A stretch of 64,000 bases of DNA, taken from DASXHD01 sp036488725. Its GTDB lineage: Bacteria > Myxococcota_A > Polyangia > Polyangiales > Polyangiaceae. The notes under the pieces were generated by a model, which had not been told where the DNA came from, made no database searches, and worked only from the letters and a program-made list of their open reading frames with translations. Of this stretch, positions 25,696 through 34,073 are shown piece by piece; position 1 is the first letter of the stretch; every line of letters begins with the position of its first letter. Both the position numbers and the translations under genes were made by a program. Where the stretch lies: the NCBI GenBank assembly GCA_036488725.1, contig DASXHD010000032.1:1-64000 (forward strand). The letters run 5' to 3'.

Positions 25696-26838
25696 ATGGC
25701 GGCGCGCAAGCAAGAGTTCTCGCTGGACGCGGTGCGGACCGACGGCTGGTTCGAGCGCATCGGCGAGGGCATCGGCAGCTTCCAAGCGCTGTGCGAGATC
25801 GTCGGCGAGCGGTTCTTCGCGTTTTCGATCATCGTCGGCGCGCGCATCACCGCGCTCACCGTCGATCGCCGCGCGCCCGATCAGACGCTCGTCGATTTCG
25901 TCGTCGGTCTCGGCGATGCCGACGCGGACCTCGAGCCGCAGCGGCTCACGCTCGCCGATTTCCGCCGCCGCCTCGTCGGCGCGCTCCTCGTCGAAGAAGA
26001 CCGCGACGTCCCGCCGCCCGCGCGCGAGACCGACACCGAATCGATTCAGCTCTACATCGGCGTTCGTTACCTCTTGCTCGCGCCGCTCTACGGGTACTCG
26101 CTGCAAAAGCTCGTCGTCGAGCCGCGGCCGCGCGGCGAGGAGGCGGTCGCGCAGCTCTGGGTGCGGCGCGACGGCGTCGAAGAAGATTACGACCTCGACA
26201 CGTTTCGCGTGCGCATTCGCGCGCACGTGCGCGAAGAGCTCGAGCGCGCGTCGACCGGGCAAAGGAGCGCGATCGATCTCGCGAAAGTCGCCGAGGCCGA
26301 AGGCGCCGCGCTCAAAGGCGACTGGACGAAAGTCGTGCAGCTCCTCGGCGCGTGGCCCGCGCCGCTCGCGATTTTCCTCCGCACGCCCGAAGGTCAAACG
26401 CTCGCGCCCGACGCGCGCGCGCTCATCTCGAAGGGCCTCGGCCTGCTCGGCTCGGCGTGCGTTCATCTCGGCGAGGTCGAGCAAGCCGAAGAAGTCTTCC
26501 GCATCGGCATCCAGTACGCGCAGGAAGGCGTCGCCGCGGCCGATCTCTTTCGCCGTCTCGGCGACGCGCTCCTCCACAGCGGGCGCGCGGGCGAAGCCGT
26601 CGGACCGCTGCGTCGCGCTTCGGCGTTCGGCGCGCCCTCGACCGAAATTCTTCCGCTCCTCGGCAAGGCCCTCCTCGCGCGCAAGCGCTACGTCGCCGCG
26701 TACGCGTGCTTCCGCGACGCGCTCGAGGCCGGCGTCGCCGAGCGCGATCTCGCCGCCGAGATCCGCGAGGTCGAGACGGCCCTCGGCCCCGCGCTCACCG
26801 CGTGGAAAGCCGTGCGGCTCACTGCCGCGCAGTCCTGA
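25696..26838 (+). CDS. TPR-like protein, unknown N-terminal domain
   Basis: A 380-residue protein. Residues 1-190 form an unrecognised mixed alpha/beta domain (FSLDAVRTDGWFERIGEG near the start). Residues ~215-375 contain TPR-like helix pairs (ALISKGLGLLGSACVHLGEV, AEEVFRIGIQYAQEG, LFRRLGDALLHSGRAGEAV, ALLARKRYVAAYACFRDAL). It is probably a cytoplasmic scaffold or adaptor. The start lies 18 bp after the TIGR02757 gene, and its stop overlaps the slyX start (TGATG), so the three are likely one operon. Confidence 0.8.
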   Translation: MAARKQEFSLDAVRTDGWFERIGEGIGSFQALCEIVGERFFAFSIIVGARITALTVDRRAPDQTLVDFVVGLGDADADLEPQRLTLADFRRRLVGALLVEEDRDVPPPARETDTESIQLYIGVRYLLLAPLYGYSLQKLVVEPRPRGEEAVAQLWVRRDGVEEDYDLDTFRVRIRAHVREELERASTGQRSAIDLAKVAEAEGAALKGDWTKVVQLLGAWPAPLAIFLRTPEGQTLAPDARALISKGLGLLGSACVHLGEVEQAEEVFRIGIQYAQEGVAAADLFRRLGDALLHSGRAGEAVGPLRRASAFGAPSTEILPLLGKALLARKRYVAAYACFRDALEAGVAERDLAAEIREVETALGPALTAWKAVRLTAAQS

Positions 26839-27038
26839 TGGCCTACGTCTCCGCGCGGCTCACCGAGCTCGAGCTCAAATACATGCGCCTCGAGCGCCAC
26901 GTCGAAGAGCTCTCGTCGGTCGTCGCCGAGCAGCAAAAGACGATCGATTCGCTCATCCGAGAGCTGAAAGACACGTCGGCGCGCCTGAGAGACATGGGCG
27001 AGCAGGCGGGGCCGGGCGAAAAGCCGCCGCACTACTGA
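26838..27038 (+). CDS. slyX: SlyX-like small coiled-coil protein
   Basis: A 66-residue protein with the SlyX pattern: an N-terminal coiled coil (RLTELELKYMRLERHVEELS, VVAEQQKTIDSLIRELK) and the terminal Pro-Pro-His-Tyr (KPPHY) typical of SlyX. The family has no settled function. The start overlaps the TPR gene stop (TGATG). It is the last gene before the nuo promoter region. Confidence 0.85.
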   Translation: MAYVSARLTELELKYMRLERHVEELSSVVAEQQKTIDSLIRELKDTSARLRDMGEQAGPGEKPPHY

Positions 27039-27069
27039 CACATTCACCATTCCACATTCCCTCTCTCCT

Positions 27070-27098
27070 TTGACACCGTGATGGGACGCCACTAAAAC
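27070..27098 (+). promoter_or_regulatory. Putative sigma-70-type promoter of nuoA
   Basis: TTGACA at 27070-27075 and TAAAAC at 27093-27098 are separated by 17 bp, a near-ideal housekeeping spacing. Transcription would begin near 27105, only a few bases before the nuoA ATG at 27109. No Shine-Dalgarno sequence lies between, so the mRNA may be leaderless or nearly so. Prediction by pattern only. Confidence 0.5.
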
Positions 27099-27108
27099 CA
27101 CGCGCGCG

Positions 27109-27474
27109 ATGCTCGTCTCCACCTACGCTCCCATCTTCATGATGATCGGCGTCGCGACGCTCCTCGCGACCTTGTTCTTCGTCGGGCACAACCTGCTCGG
27201 CAAGCAGGCCAAGTTCAGCGAAGAGCGCATGCAGCCGTACGAGTCGGGCTCGCCGAGCGACGGCGGCAAATTCGTCAAGCTGAGCGTCAAGTTCTACCTG
27301 ACGGCGATCCTCTTCGTCGTCTTCGACATCGAGGTCGTCTTCATCTACCCGTGGGCGATCCACTTCAAAGAGCTCGGGTGGACCGGCTTCGGCAGCATGC
27401 TCGGGTTCCTTGGCGTCATCGTCATCGCGCTCGTTTACGTGTGGCGCAAGGGCGCCCTCGAGTGGGAGACCTGA
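27109..27474 (+). CDS. nuoA: NADH-quinone oxidoreductase subunit A
   Basis: A 121-residue complex I membrane subunit with three hydrophobic spans (about 8-30, 62-82 and 92-112). Landmarks are QPYESGSPS, YLTAILFVVFDIEVVFIYPW and GFLGVIVIALVYVWRKGALEW. The conserved Glu/Asp in FDIEVVF sits in the second span, as in the family. It forms part of the membrane arm near the quinone site with subunit H. First gene of the nuo group; its stop overlaps the nuoB ATG (TGATG). Confidence 0.95.
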   Translation: MLVSTYAPIFMMIGVATLLATLFFVGHNLLGKQAKFSEERMQPYESGSPSDGGKFVKLSVKFYLTAILFVVFDIEVVFIYPWAIHFKELGWTGFGSMLGFLGVIVIALVYVWRKGALEWET

Positions 27475-28046
27475 TGAGCGCAACGACCACCAAAGTTCTC
27501 GAAGGCAGCGAGCAAGGCTTCGCCACGACGCGCCTCGACGCGCTCCTCGGCTGGGCGCGCAAGTACTCGCTCTTCAACTATCCGTTCGTCACCGCGTGCT
27601 GCGGGATGGAGTTCATGGCCGTCTCGTCGCCGCGCTACGACTTCGCGCGTTTCGGCGCGGAGGCCCCGCGTTTTTCGCCGCGCCAGAGCGATCTACTCTG
27701 GGTCGTCGGAACGATCTCGCAGCGCCAAGCGCCGATCCTGAAGCGCATCTACGAGCAGATGATGGAGCCGCGCTGGGTCATGGCGTTCGGCACCTGCGCG
27801 AGCTGCGGCGGCTTCTACGACAACTACACGACCGTCCCGGGCATCGACAAAATCATCCCGTGCGACGTCTACGTGCCCGGCTGTCCGCCGCGGCCCGAGG
27901 CCGTGTTCGACGGCCTCCTCCTCATTCAAGACAAGATCGCGAGCGGCGTGCGCAAGCCGTCGGTCGTGAAGCCGCGCCAAGATCCGGCGACCGATCTCGT
28001 GAAAATCAACACGCAGAAATCCGAAAAGAAAAAGAGGGCCGAGTGA
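27474..28046 (+). CDS. nuoB: NADH-quinone oxidoreductase subunit B
   Basis: A 190-residue subunit that carries the terminal [4Fe-4S] cluster N2. The tandem cysteines ACCGMEFM, then GTCASCGGFYDN and PGCPPRPE, supply the four ligands. It reads straight through the standard core (SPRYDFARFGAEAPRFSPRQ). The last ~30 residues are a Lys-rich tail. TGATG links it to nuoA, and its stop overlaps the nuoC GTG (GTGA). Confidence 0.96.
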   Translation: MSATTTKVLEGSEQGFATTRLDALLGWARKYSLFNYPFVTACCGMEFMAVSSPRYDFARFGAEAPRFSPRQSDLLWVVGTISQRQAPILKRIYEQMMEPRWVMAFGTCASCGGFYDNYTTVPGIDKIIPCDVYVPGCPPRPEAVFDGLLLIQDKIASGVRKPSVVKPRQDPATDLVKINTQKSEKKKRAE

Positions 28047-28708
28047 GCAAGCTCGTCCTCGAAAAGCTGATGGGCAAGCTCGGCGACAAAGTCGTCGAGA
28101 CGCACTCGGCCCTCGGCGACGACACCGCGGTGATCGCGCCCGAGGCGTGGCACGCGGCGGCGAAGTTTCTCCGCGACGACCCGGGGCTCGACTTCGATTT
28201 GTTCGTCGATCTTTGCGGCGTCGATTATCCGGCCCGCGAAAACGGCCGCTTCGAGGTCGTCGTTCACTTGTATTCTACAACCAAACGTCACCGCGTCCGC
28301 CTGAAGGCGCGCGTCGGCGATCAAGAAGGCGACGGCGCCGAGATCGACAGCATCTCGGACGTGTGGGTCGGCGCCAACTGGCTCGAGCGCGAGACGTTCG
28401 ACATGATGGGCATCGTCTTCCGCGGTCACCCCGACCTGCGGCGCATCCTCATGTACCCGGAGTTCGAGGGCCACCCGCTCCGCAAAGATTATCCCGCGAA
28501 CCAAACGCAGCCGCTCATTCCGTATCGCACCGAAGAAGAGGCGGGCATGATCCTCGAGAAGGTCGCGCCGTTCGGCGGCGACGAGGGCATGGCGTTCGGT
28601 CGCAAGTGGTTCGAAAAAGGCGGCCCGCAGAGCGTCGGCGAGTGGCACGAGGAGCTCGGCACGCCGCGCGGCGACTCGGAGCGCACCGCCGGGAAGAACG
28701 AAAGCTGA
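28043..28708 (+). CDS. nuoC: NADH-quinone oxidoreductase subunit C
   Basis: A 221-residue peripheral-arm subunit. The 30-kDa signature is clear: FVDLCGVDYP, VVVHLYSTTKRHRVRLKARV, WLERETFDMMGIVFRGHPDL, RRILMYPEFEGHPLRKDYP. Subunit C packs against D near the quinone site. It is separate from subunit D, unlike the fused NuoCD of E. coli. The C-terminal ~50 residues extend beyond the core. GTG start overlaps the nuoB stop; its own stop overlaps the nuoD ATG (TGATG). Confidence 0.95.
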   Translation: MSKLVLEKLMGKLGDKVVETHSALGDDTAVIAPEAWHAAAKFLRDDPGLDFDLFVDLCGVDYPARENGRFEVVVHLYSTTKRHRVRLKARVGDQEGDGAEIDSISDVWVGANWLERETFDMMGIVFRGHPDLRRILMYPEFEGHPLRKDYPANQTQPLIPYRTEEEAGMILEKVAPFGGDEGMAFGRKWFEKGGPQSVGEWHEELGTPRGDSERTAGKNES

Positions 28709-29922
28709 TGGAACCGATCGATCTCGATCTCGAAGAAGGCGAGCTCGAGCTCCCCAGCGAGCCGATGCACCTCAACATGGGCCCGTCGCATCCCGCGATG
28801 CACGGCACGGTGCGCGTCGTCCTCGAGCTCTCGGGCGAAACGATTTTGAAGGCCGACGTCCAAGTCGGTTACTTGCATCGCGGCTTCGAAAAAATGTGCG
28901 AGCGCGGCACGTGGGCGCAGGTCTTCCCGTACGCCGATCGTCTCAACTACGTCTCGCCGATGCTCAACAACGTCGGCTACGCGCTCGCCGTCGAGAAGCT
29001 CGCCGGCCTCGAGGTCCCCGAGCGCTGCCAGTGGTACCGCATGATCTTCGGCGAGCTCGCCCGCATCAGCGATCACCTGACGTGCACCGGCGCGATGGCG
29101 ATGGAGCTCGGCGCGATCACGCCGTTTTTGTGGTGGATCAAAGCGCGCGAGCTCGTCTGGGACATCCTCGAAGAAGAGACCGGCGCGCGACTCACGCACT
29201 CGTTCGGCCGCATCGGCGGCATGGCGAAGCCGCCGACCGCGCAGCTCAAAGAGCTCATTCGCAACGCGCTCCCGACGATTTTGCGATTGCTCGAAGAGGG
29301 CGAGAAGCTCCTCCTCAAGAATCGCATCTTCATCGACCGCCTCGAGAACGTCGGCATCATCAGCGGCGCCGACGCGAAGGCGCTCGGCTGGACCGGCCCC
29401 TGTCTCCGCGCGAGCGGCGTCGCGTACGACATCCGCAAGGCGCATCCGTATTTGAAATACGACGAGGTCGAGTTCGAGGTGCCCGTCGGCGCGCGCGGCG
29501 ACACGATGGATCGCTTCCTCGTTCGTCTCGCCGAAATCCGCCAGAGCGCGCGCATCCTGATGCAGTGCATCGAGCGCATGGCGGATGACGGCCCGGTCAA
29601 CGTCGCCGACCCGCGCTTCACGCTGCCCGAGAAGATGGACGTCTACACGACCATCGAGGCGACGATTCAGCACTTCAAGCTCGTCATGGAGGGCGCGAAA
29701 GTGCCCGCCGGCGAGTGCTACTCGTACACCGAGGCCGGCAACGGGGAGCTCGGCTTCTACATCGTCTCCGACGGCAGCGGCACGCCCTGGCGCGTGCGAA
29801 TTCGCCCGCCGTGTTTCTACGTCGTCCAAGGCCTCGAGCAGCTCATCACCGGCCGCATGCTGAGCGACATCATCCCGACGTTCGGGTCGCTCAACATGAT
29901 CGGCGGAGAATGCGATCACTGA
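28708..29922 (+). CDS. nuoD: NADH-quinone oxidoreductase subunit D
   Basis: A 404-residue, 49-kDa-type subunit that lines the quinone pocket. Signatures are NMGPSHPAMHGTVRVVLELS, GYLHRGFEKMCE, PYADRLNYVSPMLNN, ELARISDHL, GWTGPCLRASG and the C-terminal TFGSLNMIGGECDH. The His and Tyr of the quinone site (GPSHPAMHG and the PYADRLNY segment) are present. The length is typical. The stop overlaps the ATG of a glutathione S-transferase gene, which begins a three-gene interruption of the nuo group. Confidence 0.96.
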   Translation: MEPIDLDLEEGELELPSEPMHLNMGPSHPAMHGTVRVVLELSGETILKADVQVGYLHRGFEKMCERGTWAQVFPYADRLNYVSPMLNNVGYALAVEKLAGLEVPERCQWYRMIFGELARISDHLTCTGAMAMELGAITPFLWWIKARELVWDILEEETGARLTHSFGRIGGMAKPPTAQLKELIRNALPTILRLLEEGEKLLLKNRIFIDRLENVGIISGADAKALGWTGPCLRASGVAYDIRKAHPYLKYDEVEFEVPVGARGDTMDRFLVRLAEIRQSARILMQCIERMADDGPVNVADPRFTLPEKMDVYTTIEATIQHFKLVMEGAKVPAGECYSYTEAGNGELGFYIVSDGSGTPWRVRIRPPCFYVVQGLEQLITGRMLSDIIPTFGSLNMIGGECDH

Positions 29923-30539
29923 TGAAGCTCTACATCAACGTCCTCTCGCCGAACGTTCGGCGCGCGCGTCTCACGGCGGCGGTCCTCGGCCTCGAGCTCG
30001 AAGAGATCACGCTCGACTTCGCGAAGGGCGAGCACAAAGCGCCCGCGTACCTCGCGCTCAATCCGAACGGCGCGGTGCCGACGCTCGTCGACGGCGACTT
30101 CGTCCTCACCGAGTCGCGCGCGATCATGCAGTACCTCGCGTCGAAGAAGCCCGAAGCGGGCCTCCTTCCGCACGACGAAAAAGGCCGCTGCGACGTCACG
30201 CGCTGGCAATTCTGGGACGCCGCGCACTTCGCTCCGCAGCTCGGCACGCTCGCGTTCCAGCGCGTGATGAAGAAACAGTTCGGCATGGGCGCGCCCGACG
30301 AGGCGAAGGTCGAAGAGGCGCTGGCAACCTTCCGCCGCTTCGGCGCGGTGCTCGACGCGCGCCTCGAAAAATCTCGCTACGTAGTCGGCGACGCGCTGAC
30401 GCTCGCGGATCTCACGCTCGCGTCGTCGCTCATGTACGCCGAAAAATCGGACGTCTCGCTCGCCGAGCTCCCGCACGTCGCGGCCTGGTTCGCGCGCATC
30501 TCCGACACCGCCGCGTGGAAAAAGACCAGCCCCTGGTGA
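29922..30539 (+). CDS. Glutathione S-transferase family protein
   Basis: A 205-residue cytosolic GST. The N-terminal thioredoxin-like domain has LSPNVRRARL (Ser-Pro where the catalytic Ser/Cys region lies), NPNGAVPTL with the cis-Pro, and LTESRAIMQYLASK, where Glu-Ser binds the glutathione glutamyl group. The C-terminal helical domain ends with YVVGDALTLADLTLASSL, the usual N-capping motif. TGATG overlap with nuoD shows co-translation with complex I genes, though no functional link is known. The substrate cannot be inferred. Confidence 0.9.
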   Translation: MKLYINVLSPNVRRARLTAAVLGLELEEITLDFAKGEHKAPAYLALNPNGAVPTLVDGDFVLTESRAIMQYLASKKPEAGLLPHDEKGRCDVTRWQFWDAAHFAPQLGTLAFQRVMKKQFGMGAPDEAKVEEALATFRRFGAVLDARLEKSRYVVGDALTLADLTLASSLMYAEKSDVSLAELPHVAAWFARISDTAAWKKTSPW

Positions 30540-30549
30540 CGGTCCCCCC

Positions 30550-31515
30550 ATGCGGGCTTTCATCCTCGAGGGCGACGCCCTGAGTGAGACGACCGACTTG
30601 GCCGCGGTGCGCGCGGCGGTCGAGGCCAAGAAGACGATGTGGATCGATCTCGAAGCGCAGTCGCCCGAGGTCGACGCGCTGCTCGAAGGTCCGCTCGGCC
30701 TCCACCCGCTGACCATCGAAGACATCTGGTCCGACCGCCCGAGCCCGAAAGCCGACGAGTTCCCGACGTACCTCTACGTCTGCGCGCACACGGTGAAGCG
30801 CAGCAACGGGGACCTGCACACGTGCGAGGTCGATCTCGTCGTCGGCGCGTCGTTCGTCGTCACCCACGACGCGACCGGCATCGTCTCGGCGGCGGTGCGC
30901 GACGATTTGAAACGCTCGCCGCGTTTGCTCATGCGCGGAGCGCCGTGGGTCGCGCACACGATCCTCGATCGGCTCGTCGACGGTTACCTGCCGGTCATCG
31001 ACGCGTTCGACGACGACGTCGAAGCGCTCGAGGACGACGTGCTCGCGAAAGCCGGCACGCCCGAGGGCGGCGCCGTCCTCGGCCGCATCCTCGCGCTCAA
31101 GCGTTCGCTCCAATCGCTGCGGCGCGTCTCGATTCACCAGCGCGAGCTTCTCCTCCGCCTCGCGCGCGGCGAGTTCGCGATTTTTCCGCCCGACGTGCTG
31201 CCGTACTTGCGCGACGTCCACGATCACTTCGTCCGCGTCGGCGATCTCGCCGACAGCTACCGCGATCTCGTGACGAGCGCGCTCGACGCATACCTGAGCG
31301 TCCAATCGAACCGCATGAACGAAGTCATGAAGACGCTGACGCTCATCTCGACGGTGATGCTCCCGCTCACGTTCATCGCGGGCGTCTACGGCATGAACTT
31401 CGATCACATGCCCGAGCTCCACTGGCGTTACGGCTACCCGTTCGCGCTCGGGCTCATGGCGGTCGTCGCGCTCGCGGCGGTGCTTTGGTTCCGGCACAAA
31501 CGTTGGATCGCCTAA
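30550..31515 (+). CDS. corA: CorA family Mg2+/Co2+ channel
   Basis: A 321-residue divalent-cation channel. A cytoplasmic alpha/beta funnel domain (about 1-230) is followed by a long helix and two C-terminal membrane spans (LTLISTVMLPLTFIAGVYGM and ALGLMAVVALAAVLWF). The selectivity motif YGMNF lies between them, and the periplasmic loop has MPELHWRYGYP, a normal variant. The C-terminus KRWIA is basic. It lies ten bases after the GST gene on the same strand. Confidence 0.93.
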   Translation: MRAFILEGDALSETTDLAAVRAAVEAKKTMWIDLEAQSPEVDALLEGPLGLHPLTIEDIWSDRPSPKADEFPTYLYVCAHTVKRSNGDLHTCEVDLVVGASFVVTHDATGIVSAAVRDDLKRSPRLLMRGAPWVAHTILDRLVDGYLPVIDAFDDDVEALEDDVLAKAGTPEGGAVLGRILALKRSLQSLRRVSIHQRELLLRLARGEFAIFPPDVLPYLRDVHDHFVRVGDLADSYRDLVTSALDAYLSVQSNRMNEVMKTLTLISTVMLPLTFIAGVYGMNFDHMPELHWRYGYPFALGLMAVVALAAVLWFRHKRWIA

Positions 31516-31557
31516 CCTGACATAAGGCTGACAGCGACCGCTCGTAGGTTGGTCGTC

Positions 31558-32427
31558 ATGCATACTCGCCGAACTTTCGTTCCGGTCGCCGAGCCGTTTG
31601 AGCTCGGTCTGTCGATCAAGTTTCTCGCGGGCTTCTCGCCGATGATCGGCGAGGTGGCGCTCGGGGAGTGTTCGCTCGACAAAACTTGGATGCACCGCGG
31701 CCGGCCGATCGCGGTGACCGTTCGCGCCGAACGCGCCGGTCTCGCTTGCGCGCTGCGCTCGCCCGAGCCGATCGACGACGAAGCCGAGCATGCGATCGCC
31801 GATCGCGTCGCGTTTTTTCTGAGCGCGACCGACGACGTCGAGGCCTTCTATGCGCTCGCCGAGCATGACGAACCGTTCGCCCCGGTCGCGAGGCGCCTCC
31901 GCGGCCTTCATCACCCGAAGTTTCCGACGCCGTTCGAGTCGGCTTGCTGGGCGGTCATCAATCAGCGCGTTCCGCTTGCTCAGGCGCGCAAGATGAAGGC
32001 GGCGATCGTCGCGAAATGGGGAGCGGCGCGCGCGTTTCCCGAGGCGGCGACGCTCGCCAAAGCCAGCCTCGCCGAGCTCGGACGGACGATCGGCAACGAG
32101 CGAAAAGCCCGCGCCGTCTTCGCGGTTTCGCAGGCGTTCGCGAAGCGCGACGAAAAATGGCTGCAGACTGCACCCATCGCGGAGGTCGAGAGCTGGCTCC
32201 GGAGCATTTGGGGCGTCGGCGACTTCAGCGTCGCGTTCATTCTTTATCGGGGCCTCGGGCGCTCGCTCCCGCCGCCGCTCGGCCTTCCCTGGTCCGACAA
32301 GTTCGTGGACGCCGCGAAGGAAACCTACGGCCGCGCGACCCGCGCCGACCTCGAAAAAAAAGCCGCACATTACGGCCCCTGGACCGGCTACTGGTCGCTT
32401 TACCTCTGGGGCGCCGGCTTCGTTTGA
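31558..32427 (+). CDS. HhH-GPD-type DNA glycosylase (AlkA-like)
   Basis: A 289-residue protein similar in plan to AlkA-class 3-methyladenine glycosylases: an N-terminal domain, then a helix-hairpin-helix core with WAVINQRVPLAQARKMK and SIWGVGDFSVAFILYRGLG. In the family the hairpin is usually followed by a segment with the catalytic Asp (like FPAGDLGL). Here it reads SLPPPLGLPWSDKF, so the Asp is displaced or missing, and activity needs care. ATG 31558 is used; a TTG three codons earlier is possible. It is the third non-nuo gene between nuoD and nuoG. Confidence 0.75.
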   Translation: MHTRRTFVPVAEPFELGLSIKFLAGFSPMIGEVALGECSLDKTWMHRGRPIAVTVRAERAGLACALRSPEPIDDEAEHAIADRVAFFLSATDDVEAFYALAEHDEPFAPVARRLRGLHHPKFPTPFESACWAVINQRVPLAQARKMKAAIVAKWGAARAFPEAATLAKASLAELGRTIGNERKARAVFAVSQAFAKRDEKWLQTAPIAEVESWLRSIWGVGDFSVAFILYRGLGRSLPPPLGLPWSDKFVDAAKETYGRATRADLEKKAAHYGPWTGYWSLYLWGAGFV

Positions 32428-32464
32428 CGGATTGGCCCCGCGGCTTCTATAGAGGGTGTGCGAA

Positions 32465-34072
32465 ATGCCGACATTCAAGCTGGACGGCAAGGAAATCCCC
32501 TTCACGCCGGGTCAAACGATCATCACGGCGGCGTGGAAGCACGGGATTGAAATCCCGCATTACTGCTGGCACCCGGGGCTGACCGTCGCCGCCAACTGCC
32601 GCATGTGCCTCGTCGAGATCATGCCGCCGCCCAACCAGCGGCCGGTGATGCTCGACATCCTCGAGTGGGACGCCGCGTCGAACGACTACAAGCCGCAGCG
32701 CAAGCCGAAGCTCCAGCCCGCCTGCCAAATCGCGGTGAGCGAAGGCATGGACGTGCGCTCGGACTCGAGCGACCACGTCGTCAAAGCGCGCCGCGACGTG
32801 CAGGAGTTTTTGCTCCTGCAACATCCGGTCGACTGCCCGATTTGCGATCAAGCGGGCGAGTGCAAGCTGCAAGATTATTGGCTCGAGCACGGCCAGTACC
32901 AAAAGCGCATGCGCGACGAGCCGGTTCACAAGCCGAAGGGCGTCTCCTTCGGGCCGACGATCGTCTACGACGCCGAGCGCTGCATCGTCTGCACGCGCTG
33001 CATCCGCTTCATGGCCGAGGTCGCGAAAGATCCGGTGCTCGATCAACGCGAGCGCGGCAACGTGAAAGAGATCGTCGTCGCGCCGGGCCGGCAGCTCGAT
33101 GGGAACTACACGTTCATGGTCGACCACGTGTGCCCGGTGGGCGCGCTCACGACCAAAGATTTTCGCTTCAAGGCGCGCGTTTGGTTTTTGCGCGCGGCCA
33201 AGAGCGTCTGCCAAGGCTGCGCGACCGGCTGCAGCGCGTGGCTCGACTTCGACCCGCGCTCGAACCAAGCCGAGCGCTATCGCCCGCGCGAGAACGAGCA
33301 GGTCAACAAATTCTGGATGTGCGATCACGGCATGGTGAGCTACCGCGACGCGCACGACGGCCGCGTCGCCGACGCGCGCGTGGGCGGCAAGCCGGCCTCG
33401 CCGCAGAAGGCGCTCGACAAAGCGAAGAAACTCTTCGACGGCGTGCCGCACGCGTCGATCGCGATCGTCCTGTCGGCCCAGCACTCGCTCGAGGACAACT
33501 GGGCGATGCTCGAGCTCGGCAAATCGCTCTTCGGGGCCGCGAGCTTCTTCGTCGCGCGAGCGCCCGACGGCGATCACGACGACATCTTGATCAGCGCCGA
33601 CAAGAACTCGAACGGCGAAGGCGTGAAGCAGCTCGCTCCCGAAGCCAAGAGCTGGACCGATTTCCTCGCGGCGATCGAGTCGGGCGGCGTTCGGCACGTG
33701 ATCGCGCTCGGCGCGAGGACCGGCGATCTCGAAAACGAAAAACCGAAGCTCGCGAAGCTCGAGGCGCTCGTCACGATCGCGTCGCACGAGTCGGCGCTCA
33801 CCGCGGCGGCGGCGGTCGTCTTCCCGGCGACGTCGTGGGCCGAGCAGAGCGGCACCTACGTGAACTACAAAGGCATCAAGCAAATGTCCGAAAAGGCGAT
33901 CGCCCCGCAGGGCGCGTCGCGACCGGCGTTTCAACAGATCGCCGAGCTCGCGCTGGCGCTCGGTCACGAGCCGACTTGGTCCAAGCTGAAGGACGTCCGC
34001 GCGAAGCTCGCCGTTCCGGAGCCTTTGCGCGAGCCCGCGGTGATGCCCACCACGGCGACGCAGGCGGTATGA
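32465..34072 (+). CDS. nuoG: NADH-quinone oxidoreductase subunit G (short form)
   Basis: A 535-residue iron-sulfur subunit. The N-terminal ferredoxin domain has HYCWHPGLTVAANCRMC plus a later Cys for [2Fe-2S] N1b. QHPVDCPICDQAGEC gives N5, and CIVCTRC with HVCPVGAL gives N4. Next, CQGCATGC and a later Cys (FWMCDHG) form the CxxCxxxC...C set of cluster N7, present only in some complex I lineages. The remaining ~270 residues are a reduced molybdopterin-type domain without cofactor motifs, much shorter than in E. coli NuoG. ATG 32465 follows AGAGGG by a few bases. Confidence 0.93.
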   Translation: MPTFKLDGKEIPFTPGQTIITAAWKHGIEIPHYCWHPGLTVAANCRMCLVEIMPPPNQRPVMLDILEWDAASNDYKPQRKPKLQPACQIAVSEGMDVRSDSSDHVVKARRDVQEFLLLQHPVDCPICDQAGECKLQDYWLEHGQYQKRMRDEPVHKPKGVSFGPTIVYDAERCIVCTRCIRFMAEVAKDPVLDQRERGNVKEIVVAPGRQLDGNYTFMVDHVCPVGALTTKDFRFKARVWFLRAAKSVCQGCATGCSAWLDFDPRSNQAERYRPRENEQVNKFWMCDHGMVSYRDAHDGRVADARVGGKPASPQKALDKAKKLFDGVPHASIAIVLSAQHSLEDNWAMLELGKSLFGAASFFVARAPDGDHDDILISADKNSNGEGVKQLAPEAKSWTDFLAAIESGGVRHVIALGARTGDLENEKPKLAKLEALVTIASHESALTAAAAVVFPATSWAEQSGTYVNYKGIKQMSEKAIAPQGASRPAFQQIAELALALGHEPTWSKLKDVRAKLAVPEPLREPAVMPTTATQAV

Positions 34073-34073
34073 C

